A stretch of DNA of 64,000 nucleotides from Planctomycetota bacterium (GTDB taxonomy: Bacteria; Planctomycetota; UBA1135; GCA-002686595): the NCBI GenBank assembly GCA_002686265.1, contig NZBA01000005.1:22862-86861 (forward strand), given 5' to 3'. Below, piece by piece: positions 40,663-48,504 of this stretch. Position numbers and translations under genes: made by a program. The number at the start of each line of letters is the position of its first letter. Positions within the stretch are counted from its first letter, which is position 1. The notes under the pieces were generated by a model. That model did not search any database, was not told where the DNA came from, and saw only the letters and a program-made list of their open reading frames with translations.

Positions 40663-42591
40663 CTAGCAGTCCGGTTGGCCGGGGACGCGGCCGCTGAGCG
40701 GCCCGAGGCGCTTGAGCTCGCACTCTCGCCGCAGGAGCTTCTTCAGGCGGTTGGCGTGTTCGGCGAAGTGGGGGTTGAGGATCAGGTTGCGCAGCTCCAT
40801 GGGATCCTCAGTCAGGTCGTACATCTCGTACTCATCCGCGAGCGGCCCCAGCTTGACGTGGTGGATCGCCTCGGAGCTGTGCGAGCCCTCGATCTCGGGC
40901 GGGTCATCGACCTCCAACCTCACGTCTCGGCGGGGGTGCGGCGGACAGTGTTCGTCCTCGGGGTGGGTCCAAAACCGCGGGTTGTCGAAGTAGCGCGAGA
41001 ACTTCCACAGGCGCAAGCCGTCGCCGAAGTCGGCCTCGACGATGACCGTCTCGATGTGTGAGGGCTGCACGATCCCGTCGTGCTCGACGCCGAGGAAATT
41101 GTGGCGATCAAGCCCCCGGCTGGGGTCGTCGTCGGTCATGAAGTAGATCGGGTCGCGCAACCCCGTCGGGTCGGTCTCGCCGCTCACGACGCCCGAGAGA
41201 TCACGTCCCACGGGGAGCGCGGCGTCGCTCTGACCATGGGCCGTCCAGGGCAGCAGCTCCTCTGGCGTGAACCCCGCCATGCCGACCAGGGTCGGGAGCA
41301 GGTCGACGTGGCTCGTGACCGCGTCCACCTGCCGTCCCTCGGTCCCGCCGGCCGGGCGGATCACCAGCGGCACGCGGATCGTCTCGTCGTAGGCCGTGTA
41401 CCACTTCTGGTGCATGTGCCCGTGGGCGCCGAGCATCGTCCCATGGGAGGAGGTGAAGACCACGATCGTGTCATCGGCCGCGGGCGACTTCTCGAGCGTG
41501 TCCAGGACGCGCCCCATTTGGACATCGACGTTCTTGTGTAGCTGGTAGTACAGCTGGAAGTAGAACTCCTGGGCGTTGTCGGGGTGCAGGAAGTGCGCGT
41601 AAGCGTCGCGGAACGACCACTGCACCGAAGGCTTGGTCAACAGACGCTCACGGTTGGAATGACGGAACATCGGAGCGAACAGCTGCCGGGCCCCGGGCAA
41701 GTCGGGATCCACGTCGAAGTGAATCCCCGTGCTGCCCCCGTTGCGGCCGCGATCGAGCCAGTGACCGTAGAGCGCGATGTCTCCTGGGTTGACGAAGGAG
41801 CAGACGACGAGCCAAGGGCTCAGGTCCGGGTTGCCCGCCAACTGGTCGACCAAGGAGATCGTCTGGTCGGCGGACTTCACGTCCCGTCCGCACCAGCCGT
41901 CGGGAACCGAAGAGCCCGTGTCGAGCGGGCTCGAGGTGTGGGCGTCGGGACCGATCCAGCCGCGGAATCCGTTGCCGTGGAGGCGGTCCGCTTCGTTGTA
42001 GAGGGCACGCAGATCGGGATCCCCGAATCCCTGTGCGTCGTAGCTCGTGATCGGCAGGTGCGTGCCGGGCGTGTAGAGGGTCGAGTTCGACGCACTCCAG
42101 CGTCCGCGGAAGAACGTCCGGTAGTCGGCGGAGCGGAAGTAGTCCCCGAACGTCGGGACCGTGTCGGGGTCGAGCCCGAACGCCGAGGGATCGAATGGGT
42201 CCTTCGCCGCGCCGATCGTCTGGCTGACGCCGTGCAGGGAAGGGTAGTGACCGGTGTACAGGGATGTGCGGCTGGCCTCGGTCCCGACCGACGCGGCGTA
42301 GTGGCGGGTGAATTCCACGCCGCTCTCACGCAGGGCGTTCTGGACCGGCAAGTACGTCTGGCGCCAAGCCTGGAGGCCGGCCGCTTCGTAGACCGTCGGG
42401 AAGCGCATCTCGTCCACGAGAAAGACGAGGATGTTGGGTGCCGCGTCCAGAGCCTGGTTCCCGCGCCGCCCCGCACCGACCGCGGCCCGCTGGGCGTCCC
42501 GCCCAACCACTCCCGCCAGGCCCGCCGCTGCAGTGCCCTGCAGGAACCGTCGCCGAGATGGCTGGCGCGGGCTCTCGTCTCTGGAGTTCAT
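40663..42591 (-). CDS. TAT-exported sulfatase-family protein with Thr at the formylglycine position
   Basis: A 642-residue sulfatase/alkaline-phosphatase-superfamily protein. The N-terminus carries a twin-arginine signal (PSRRRFLQG). The metal site LVFLVDEMR (D60) is present. The sulfatase signature position reads GTEASRTSLYTG, so the residue normally converted to formylglycine (Cys or Ser) is Thr104, and the usual Pro is Ala. The second metal motif is SSHGTMLGAHG near 390, where Asp is normally found in SDHG. The Lys-containing HQKWY and DETIRVPL are kept. It is unlikely to be a classical sulfatase; a Thr-nucleophile phosphodiesterase or a non-catalytic role is possible. The gene starts at ATG 42591, downstream of an in-frame extension without signal features. 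Confidence 0.8.
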   Translation of the reverse strand: MNSRDESPRQPSRRRFLQGTAAAGLAGVVGRDAQRAAVGAGRRGNQALDAAPNILVFLVDEMRFPTVYEAAGLQAWRQTYLPVQNALRESGVEFTRHYAASVGTEASRTSLYTGHYPSLHGVSQTIGAAKDPFDPSAFGLDPDTVPTFGDYFRSADYRTFFRGRWSASNSTLYTPGTHLPITSYDAQGFGDPDLRALYNEADRLHGNGFRGWIGPDAHTSSPLDTGSSVPDGWCGRDVKSADQTISLVDQLAGNPDLSPWLVVCSFVNPGDIALYGHWLDRGRNGGSTGIHFDVDPDLPGARQLFAPMFRHSNRERLLTKPSVQWSFRDAYAHFLHPDNAQEFYFQLYYQLHKNVDVQMGRVLDTLEKSPAADDTIVVFTSSHGTMLGAHGHMHQKWYTAYDETIRVPLVIRPAGGTEGRQVDAVTSHVDLLPTLVGMAGFTPEELLPWTAHGQSDAALPVGRDLSGVVSGETDPTGLRDPIYFMTDDDPSRGLDRHNFLGVEHDGIVQPSHIETVIVEADFGDGLRLWKFSRYFDNPRFWTHPEDEHCPPHPRRDVRLEVDDPPEIEGSHSSEAIHHVKLGPLADEYEMYDLTEDPMELRNLILNPHFAEHANRLKKLLRRECELKRLGPLSGRVPGQPDC

Positions 42592-42900
42592 GGATCGGGC
42601 CCTGTGGCGCGCGGCGACCCGCTCGTGCAGGCACCACGACCCACGGGGGCGGACTCGATGCGAGGGGGCGCGGACGCGAGTACGTCCAAGCAACATCGAA
42701 CCCCAATTCTGGGGAAATAGCTATAGGCGTTTCTAGAAAGCATGGACCAGAGCGCAAGAAAGGGCTTTGTTCGATGGCCCATCATTGATGCGCCATCCTA
42801 GACCTCTGCGTGCGGGAGCCGGTCCTCGTACTCGGCGCCTCGCTGAGGCCTCCTCAAGCCCAACTCGGCGACGGTCGACCTTCAGGATCGCGGCTGGCCG
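42592..42900. other. Intergenic region with AT-richer stretch
   Basis: 309 bp upstream of the sulfatase-like gene. The part 42705-42790 is clearly AT-richer than the surroundings and contains TATAGCTAT-like sequence on the minus strand, so it is the best place for that gene's promoter. No coding sequence is apparent. Confidence 0.4.
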
Positions 42901-43584
42901 ATGAAGATCCCGCGTCTCTTGTTCTCGCTCGCTCCCCTTCGAGTTGGGCTGCCGTTCTGCGTGGCGGTCGGCCTCACGTTCCTTTTCGGCGCGACCGTCC
43001 CCCTGGGGGCGCGCGGCGGCGCTCGGGTTCCCGACCCCGCAGCCCGTCATTCTCGGGGACGCTCGACGAGGACGCTTCCGTCACGCAGGTGGCCGCCAGC
43101 CGCTGCTCGTGCGCGAGCACGTCGGAGCGACACCCGGCGAGATGGACTTCGAGGAGGCGGTGGCGGAGGAGGCCGTCGATCGCCCCGTGATGGTCAAGGA
43201 GGCGGTCAAGGCCCACAAGGACTTCTTGGGCGCCGGTCCGACCAACACCAGCTACGGGGAAACCGTCCGCGAGCACCGTTGGAATCCGCTCACCTACTGG
43301 ACACTCGTGGGGTTGGGAGCGGTCGCGGCCGCCCTGCTGTGCCCGATGCTCGTGCGCGCCGGCCTGGTCAGTCACATCAATGGGCTCGAAGCCGCCCCGT
43401 CCTTCTCGGCGAGTCCGAGCCGAATGCGGTGTGCGAGTCCTTCGCGGCTGCTCGCGAGGCGGGCCTCACCGGAATCCTGTCTTGGACCGATGCCCACCTC
43501 GGCGGTGCCTTCGACTTCTCCGCCGATGAACGCGCCCTGTACCGCCGGATTGTCGAGTCCCTCCAGACCGACTTCCCGCGCTGA
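42901..43584 (+). pseudogene. Frame-disrupted remnant: small secreted/membrane protein and hydrolase-like tail
   Basis: Protein-like sequence switches frame along this stretch. Frame 1 from ATG 42901 begins with a signal-peptide-like MKIPRLLFSLAP and hydrophobic core, then turns Arg/Gly-rich. From about 43070 the natural-looking translation lies in another frame (EMDFEEAVAEEAVD, then a membrane helix LVGLGAVAAALLCPMLV). From about 43395 it returns to the first frame (LLGESEPNAVCESFAAAREAG, GAFDFSADERALY), which resembles the end of a glycoside-hydrolase-like protein, and stops at 43584. Two frameshifts or a deletion joining two genes would explain it. No single intact product can be supported. 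Confidence 0.45.
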
Positions 43585-43773
43585 GTGCCCGCCGCCCGCG
43601 ACCTCGGAGGATCCTCCGTCGCGTGCGGCCGCCGCTCTCGCGCCGTGGGATTGAGCAGCACCACGCATCCACGCGAGCCGTTCCCAAGGCGCCACGGGGC
43701 CCTTCGCGTGGTCGCGGGAGGTGGGATCCTCTAGGCTGTCCAGCGGTCCACCATCTCTTTTTCGGAGCAAGCC

Positions 43774-44901
43774 ATGCACGGACTCGTTCTCTCGCTCGCG
43801 GCCTCCGCGGTCACCGTCCTACCGATCCAAGACGCTCAACCCCCGCCGCCGACTCCTTCGCAAGAGGCGGTCGAGCGCCTCGAGAAGCTCGATCTCGCGA
43901 TCGAGGACTACGAGCACGAGTGGCAGGAGGAACAGGCGAAGCTGCGCGAGAAGTACGCCGCGGACCTGGAGCGGGTCACGGATGAGGGGTGTGAGGTCTC
44001 GATGTCCGCGATGGCGATGTCCCCCGACTACTCGCCCTTCATCGCGACGCTCTCGGAGTGGGTCGAGGGGAGCGAGGGCGAGGACCAGGCGCTCTACCTG
44101 ACGCGGATCTGCAGGCTCGCCACGTATGGAGATGGCGTCGAGGGACGCGATGCGCTCGAGCGCCTGCTCGTCTCCCACGCCAAGAGCCCCACGTGGGCCC
44201 GGCTCGGACAGATGCTGCCGTTCCTCGAGGCTCGCTTCGGCAAGGAGCTCGAAGGCGGCGTCGTCGCCCGGCTCACGGCCAACCCCAGCCCCGACGTGCG
44301 CGGCTGGGTTGCGTTGACCTTGCACAGGAAGACCATCGAGAGCGCCGAGCGTGACTCGAAGGAGTACGCAGCGGCGCGCGAGGCCGTTACGGCGGCGGCG
44401 CGCGGCGCGACGGACGAGGGGCTGCGCGATGAACTGAAGGGCCTGATCGAGGTTCGCGAGAAGTTCGGCGTGGGCCTCATCGCTCCCGACATCGAGGGCG
44501 TCGATCTCGACGGCGCCGCGTTCCGGCTTTCCGATTACAAGGGTCAGATCCTCTTCGTGGACTTCTGGGGAGACTGGTGAGGTCCCTGCCGGGCCTTGTA
44601 CCCCCACGAGCGGTCGCTCGTGGACGAGATGAAAGGCGAGCCCTTCGCACTGATCGGCGTGAACAGCGACGACCTCAAACGCGCGCAAGAGGCGGTCGAG
44701 GAGAACGAGCTCAACTGGCGCAACTTCCAGAACTCGCCCGAGGGAGCCGAGAGCTCCATCTCCGACGCCTGGCGCGTACGCGGTTGGCCGACGATCGTCG
44801 TCATCGACGGGAGTTTCACGATCCGCTACCGCGGCCACGACGGCCACGAGGCGACGAAGATCGCCAAGGAGCTTGTCGCGAAGCTGAAGGCGGGCAAGTA
44901 G
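43774..44901 (+). CDS. Selenocysteine-containing TlpA/thioredoxin-like protein
   Basis: A 375-residue exported redox protein read through an in-frame TGA at 44578-44580. Residues 1-~20 form a signal peptide, 30-75 a charged coiled-coil stretch, then a helical region. The thioredoxin-fold domain starts near 235 (APDIEGVDLDGAAFRLSDYKG in family style). The active site reads FWGDW-TGA-GPCRALYPHE, exactly where family members have WCGPC, so UGA should encode selenocysteine 269, with C272 as partner. Translation stays in frame for 106 further codons with conserved sequence (FALIGVNSDD, WPTIVVIDG). A SECIS hairpin follows at 44604-44623. A standard gene caller would split it into two pieces. Function: extracytoplasmic thiol/selenol oxidoreductase. 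Confidence 0.9.
44604..44623 (+). promoter_or_regulatory. Bacterial SECIS element
   Basis: CCACGAGC (44604-44611) pairs perfectly with GCTCGTGG (44616-44623) around the tetraloop GGTC. The loop starts 31 bases after the UGA codon and has G in its first two positions, matching the rules for bacterial SECIS hairpins (loop 16-37 bases after UGA, a G among the first two loop bases). SelB would bind it to deliver selenocysteinyl-tRNA. Confidence 0.85.
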
Positions 44902-44941
44902 GGGCGGAGGGCGCGCCGCGCGCTGGCCCCCGACCCCTCTG

Positions 44942-46114
44942 ATGGCAAGAACGTCCGCCGAGACCGGCGAGGCGAGCGATCGGGCGCACTCCGTGCCCCC
45001 CGGCGTCGGCCGTGCGCCGCAGTCGCCACCCGAGCCCGCCGCCTGCGCGCCGCGCGTCGGTGGGCTCGACCTGGCGCGCTGCCTGGCGATCTTCGGCATG
45101 GTCTACGTCAACTTCGAGGTCGTGCTGGCGGCCGGCGAGCGCGAGCCGCGCTGGCTCGGCGTCCTGGCCGCGTGCACCGAGGGCCGCGCAGCGGCGACCT
45201 TCGTCGTACTCGCCGGCATCGGCCTCGTGCTCCTCGATCGCCGCGCGGTGATCGCCAGGCGAGCCCTGTTCCTGCTGCTACTCGGCTTCGCCTGGCAACT
45301 CGTCTGGCCCGGCGACATCCTGCACTACTACGCCTTCTACCTTGCCGTCGGCGCACTGTCCCTGCGGCTTCGGGCGGGCGGTCTTTGGTGTCTCGCAGCA
45401 CTGTCCATCGCCGCCTTCGGCGTGCTCTTCGGGTGTCTCGACTACGGCGCAGGCTGGCACTGGGAGACCCTCTCCTACCCTGAGTTCTGGACGCCGGCCG
45501 GCCAGCTACACAACCTCCTCTTCAACGGCTGGCACCCGCTGTTTCCCTGGCTCGCATTCCTCTTCGCAGGCATGGCTCTGGGCCGCTGGGGTCTGTGGGA
45601 GGTCCGCAATCGGCGCACGGCCCTGGCGCTCTCGGCGGTCATCTTCCTCGCGGCCCACTTCCTCTCTCAGGCCCTGGCCGCCCTCCCCGATGAGCGGCCC
45701 CTCGAGGAGCGGATCGGCGAGTGGTACCGCGCGCCCGAGGCCTTCTGGTCGGTGAGCTCCCTGCCTCCGGGACCGCTGTACATGCTCTCCGCGGGCGCGA
45801 GCGCGGTCTTCGTGATCGCTCTGTGCCTCGAGGCTTGCGCCCGCCCCTCCTTCGAGCGCCGCACCCGGCAGTTGAGCCGCGCCGGCCGCTACGCGCTCTC
45901 GTTCTACATTGCCCACGTGCTGTTCCTCTACTTCGGGGTGATCGTCGTGACCTCCGTGCTCGACGTGGGAGGAAGCGGTCCTGGGGAGCCTCTCGAGTGG
46001 GCCGCCGGCGGCACGGCGGTCTTCTGCGCCTTCGCTGTCGCCTTCGCCGCGGCTTGGGGATCCGTCTTCCGCCGCGGACCGCTGGAGTGGCTCATGCGCC
46101 GCCTCTGCGGCTGA
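44942..46114 (+). CDS. DUF418-like polytopic membrane protein
   Basis: A 390-residue membrane protein with about 9-10 hydrophobic helices and a polar, Pro-rich N-terminal ~40 residues. The first helix follows GGLDLARCLAIFGMVYVNF, the pattern of DUF418/DUF1624-type membrane acyltransferase-like proteins, and the C-terminus has GRYALSFYIAHV with a final RRGPLEWLMRRL, which is typical of DUF418. Function in this family is not settled; transfer of acyl groups to cell-surface molecules is suspected. It lies 41 bp after the selenoprotein gene on the same strand. Confidence 0.7.
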   Translation: MARTSAETGEASDRAHSVPPGVGRAPQSPPEPAACAPRVGGLDLARCLAIFGMVYVNFEVVLAAGEREPRWLGVLAACTEGRAAATFVVLAGIGLVLLDRRAVIARRALFLLLLGFAWQLVWPGDILHYYAFYLAVGALSLRLRAGGLWCLAALSIAAFGVLFGCLDYGAGWHWETLSYPEFWTPAGQLHNLLFNGWHPLFPWLAFLFAGMALGRWGLWEVRNRRTALALSAVIFLAAHFLSQALAALPDERPLEERIGEWYRAPEAFWSVSSLPPGPLYMLSAGASAVFVIALCLEACARPSFERRTRQLSRAGRYALSFYIAHVLFLYFGVIVVTSVLDVGGSGPGEPLEWAAGGTAVFCAFAVAFAAAWGSVFRRGPLEWLMRRLCG

Positions 46115-46173
46115 GGACTCGCGAGCGCCAGGCGAGCTTGACGCGCCCGCCCGGGGGACGCACGGTGAGCTCC

Positions 46174-46626
46174 ATGACGCAGCTCGAGCCCGCAGGCGAC
46201 CCGTTCGACCTCGCCCGTTTCGTCGCGGCGCAGGAGGGAGTGTACGAGCGCGCCCTCGTGGAGCTGGGCGATGGGCGCAAGCGCACGCACTGGATGTGGT
46301 TCATCTTCCCTCAGCTCCGCGGGCTGGGCGGCAGCGAGACGGCTCGACGCTTCGGTATCAGCGGCGTGGACGAGGCTCGCGCCTACTTGGCGCACGCGGT
46401 CCTCGGCCCGCGGCTGGTGGCGGCCGGCGAGGCCGTGCTGCGGACCGGGGAACGCTCCGCCCGCGAGGTCCTCGGCGCTCCCGACGATTTGAAGCTGTGC
46501 TCCTGCGCCACCCTGTTCGCGTCCGTGAGCGAGGGGCCGGACTCGGTCCACGGGCGCCTGCTCGAGCGCTTCTTCGACGGACAGCGCGACCCCGAGACCT
46601 TGCGCCTGTTGGCCGAGGTCGGCTGA
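46174..46626 (+). CDS. DUF1810 family protein
   Basis: A 150-residue soluble, mostly helical protein. The family pattern is clear: DPFDLARFVAAQEGVYERAL near 10-28, KRTHWMWFIFPQLRGLG near 37-53, YLAHAVLGPRL near 77 and the terminal DDLKLCSCATLFA and RFFDGQRD. DUF1810 proteins are widespread and small; their role is unknown. The ATG at 46174 has no strong ribosome site, but the conserved core begins directly after it. A short hairpin overlapping the stop separates it from the convergent gene. Confidence 0.82.
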   Translation: MTQLEPAGDPFDLARFVAAQEGVYERALVELGDGRKRTHWMWFIFPQLRGLGGSETARRFGISGVDEARAYLAHAVLGPRLVAAGEAVLRTGERSAREVLGAPDDLKLCSCATLFASVSEGPDSVHGRLLERFFDGQRDPETLRLLAEVG

Positions 46627-46638
46627 GGCGCGTCAGCC
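46621..46638. terminator. Convergent hairpin carrying both stop codons
   Basis: GGCTGA (46621-46626) pairs with TCAGCC (46633-46638) around GGCGCG. Each arm holds the TGA stop of one of the two converging genes. It is short and lacks a T tract, so terminator function is tentative. Confidence 0.35.
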
Positions 46639-48504
46639 TCCGGTGCCGTCCCCGCAGATCGCCGGCAGGATCGAGCCGCAGCTCCCGTGCAGCGCGACCT
46701 CGGCGAAACAGTCGTAGTCGGTCGCCTGCAGGTTGACCACGATCAACGGCTTCCCGGCCCGCAGGGCGACGAGGGGGAGGCTCGCCACCGGCTGCACCTC
46801 CAGGCTCGTTCCCGCCACGATCAGGAGATCGGAGTGCGCCACGGCCGAGAGCGCGCGTGCGCTCTCGGACTCGATCATCGGCTGGTCGAAGGCGACCGAG
46901 TCAGGCTTGAGGATCCCCTGGCAGCTCGAGCAGTACGGCGCCTCGACACCGTTTTGGATCCAGCGGTAGATCTCCTCACGGTCGTACTGGCGCCCGCACT
47001 GCAGGCAGGTCACTCCGTGCTCGTTGCCGTGGATCTCGATCACTCGCTCGAAGGAGACTCCCGCGCGCTGGTGCAGGCGATCGACATTCTGGGTCACGAC
47101 CGCCTCGAGAGTCCCGCGCCGGTCGAGGGCGGCGATGGCATCGTGGCCGGCGTTCGGCTGCGCCGCGCGTAGGACCAGGAAGAAGTCCTGGCTCATGCGC
47201 CAGTAGGCCTTGCGGCTCTCCTCCGACGCCATGAAGCGCCCGAAACGGAAGTGATCCGTGTCGTACTGCTTCCAGGCCACCGCGCCCGTGCGGTAGTCGG
47301 GGATCCCTGACTCGGTGCTGATCCCCGCGCCGGTCAACAGGACCGTGCGGCGGCTGCGGCTGATGAGCTCTCGAGCGCGCGTGATGCGCCGGGCGTCGGA
47401 GGGGGACTCCGCTCCCGCCGCCAGCTCCCCCGCGGCGTCCTGCCAGTACCGCCAGCCGAACTCCCGCTCCCGCGCCCAACGCTCGGCCGAGGCCGGGGAG
47501 GCCACTTGGTGGAGGGGGAGCAGGCGCGGCAGACCGGCCACTCCGTGGGCGGGAAGGGCACGCAGCAAGCCGAGCAGGGAGGCACTGGTCAAGAAGAACG
47601 GCGCCGTCAGGAGCGGCAGGCCGCGGTCGGTCAGGAACAGCCCGAGGGCAAACCAAGCCAGGAAGGAGAGCGCGACCCCCGCCACTGCGTAGGCCACCGA
47701 GCGCCAGCCTCCGCCGGTGAAGACCGCGGCCAGGGCCAGGTAGGTCGGCAGCGCCGTCACGACCACGAAGGAGAAGTCGAAGGCACCGGCCCAGCCCAAG
47801 AAACCGAAGCCGGTCGCGCCGCCGAGAGCAAGGCCCACCATGACGTGGGCGAGCAACCGGCGCGAGTGGACCGCGATCCCGCACAGGAAAAAACCGATCA
47901 GCGGCCACTGCGAGCCGACGCCGCCGACCGCCGCACGCATCTGCGGGCCGTAGAGCCGCGCGTCGAACAGGGAATCGGCCACGAGGTGGGCGGGCAGCGT
48001 CGTCGTAGGCAGGGCGGGGCGGCCGAGGCCGTGGACGAGCCAGAGCGCCAAGGGGAAGCCGATGATCAAGGACGGCAGCGAGAGAACCGGCAGCCCGAGG
48101 CGCTGTCCCCAGCGGCCGTCCATCAGCCGGGCGGTGAGCGGAACCGTGAGGGCCGCGGCCAACCCGGCGAGCGGAAACTGCGTGGCCGGCTCGCCCGCGA
48201 TGGAGAAGACCGCGAAGGCGGCTAGGGCGCCGTTGAACCCGTAGAGGCCCTGCTCGAGCTCGATCCGCGACCGACGCATGGCGTGAGCCGTGCTGGTCGC
48301 CGCCAGGAGGCCCCCGAGCACCGCGGTCCCCAGGAGTGGGCCGGCGGCGAAGGTACCCAGGAGGAACAGCGCGCCGGAGACGGGGTGGGGCGCGAAGAAG
48401 AGCGCCCCGTAGCCGACCAGGAACGAGCGGTAGAAGTCCTCTCCCCGCCCCCTGGCGGTGGGGCTCCCATGAGCGCTCTCGGCGGCTCGCTCCGGTTCAG
48501 TCAC
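46633..48504 (-). CDS. Urea-transporter-like membrane domain fused to a sirtuin (SIR2) deacylase
   Basis: A 623-residue single reading frame. Residues ~22-330 are a polytopic domain resembling the urea transporter family: FYRSFLVGYGALFF, PVSGALFLLGTF and QGLYGFNGALAAFA near 88 in the first repeat, with a second similar half later. Residues ~370-620 are a complete SIR2 domain: LTGAGISTESGIPDYR near 390, TQNVDRLHQRAG near 470 with the adjacent IEIHGNEHG catalytic His, zinc cysteines CLQC and CSSC, and AGTSLEVQPVASLP near 575 for NAD. All catalytic elements appear intact. The gene ends a seven-gene minus-strand operon and overlaps the preceding decarboxylase gene by 8 bp. Membrane tethering of an NAD-dependent deacylase to a small-solute channel is the direct reading; the substrate is unknown. 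Confidence 0.85.
   Translation of the reverse strand: MTEPERAAESAHGSPTARGRGEDFYRSFLVGYGALFFAPHPVSGALFLLGTFAAGPLLGTAVLGGLLAATSTAHAMRRSRIELEQGLYGFNGALAAFAVFSIAGEPATQFPLAGLAAALTVPLTARLMDGRWGQRLGLPVLSLPSLIIGFPLALWLVHGLGRPALPTTTLPAHLVADSLFDARLYGPQMRAAVGGVGSQWPLIGFFLCGIAVHSRRLLAHVMVGLALGGATGFGFLGWAGAFDFSFVVVTALPTYLALAAVFTGGGWRSVAYAVAGVALSFLAWFALGLFLTDRGLPLLTAPFFLTSASLLGLLRALPAHGVAGLPRLLPLHQVASPASAERWAREREFGWRYWQDAAGELAAGAESPSDARRITRARELISRSRRTVLLTGAGISTESGIPDYRTGAVAWKQYDTDHFRFGRFMASEESRKAYWRMSQDFFLVLRAAQPNAGHDAIAALDRRGTLEAVVTQNVDRLHQRAGVSFERVIEIHGNEHGVTCLQCGRQYDREEIYRWIQNGVEAPYCSSCQGILKPDSVAFDQPMIESESARALSAVAHSDLLIVAGTSLEVQPVASLPLVALRAGKPLIVVNLQATDYDCFAEVALHGSCGSILPAICGDGTGG

Noticed and set aside
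42944..43654. A single 236-residue protein in the 42944 frame
   Set aside because: Only its middle part looks like protein; the two ends are Ser/Pro/Arg-rich and better sequence lies in the other frame, so it was recorded as a disrupted locus.
44578..44580. Reading the TGA as a true stop, giving a truncated 268-residue protein and a separate ORF at 44596
   Set aside because: The TGA stands exactly at the Cys of WCGPC, the frame continues with conserved thioredoxin-fold sequence, and a SECIS hairpin follows at the right distance.
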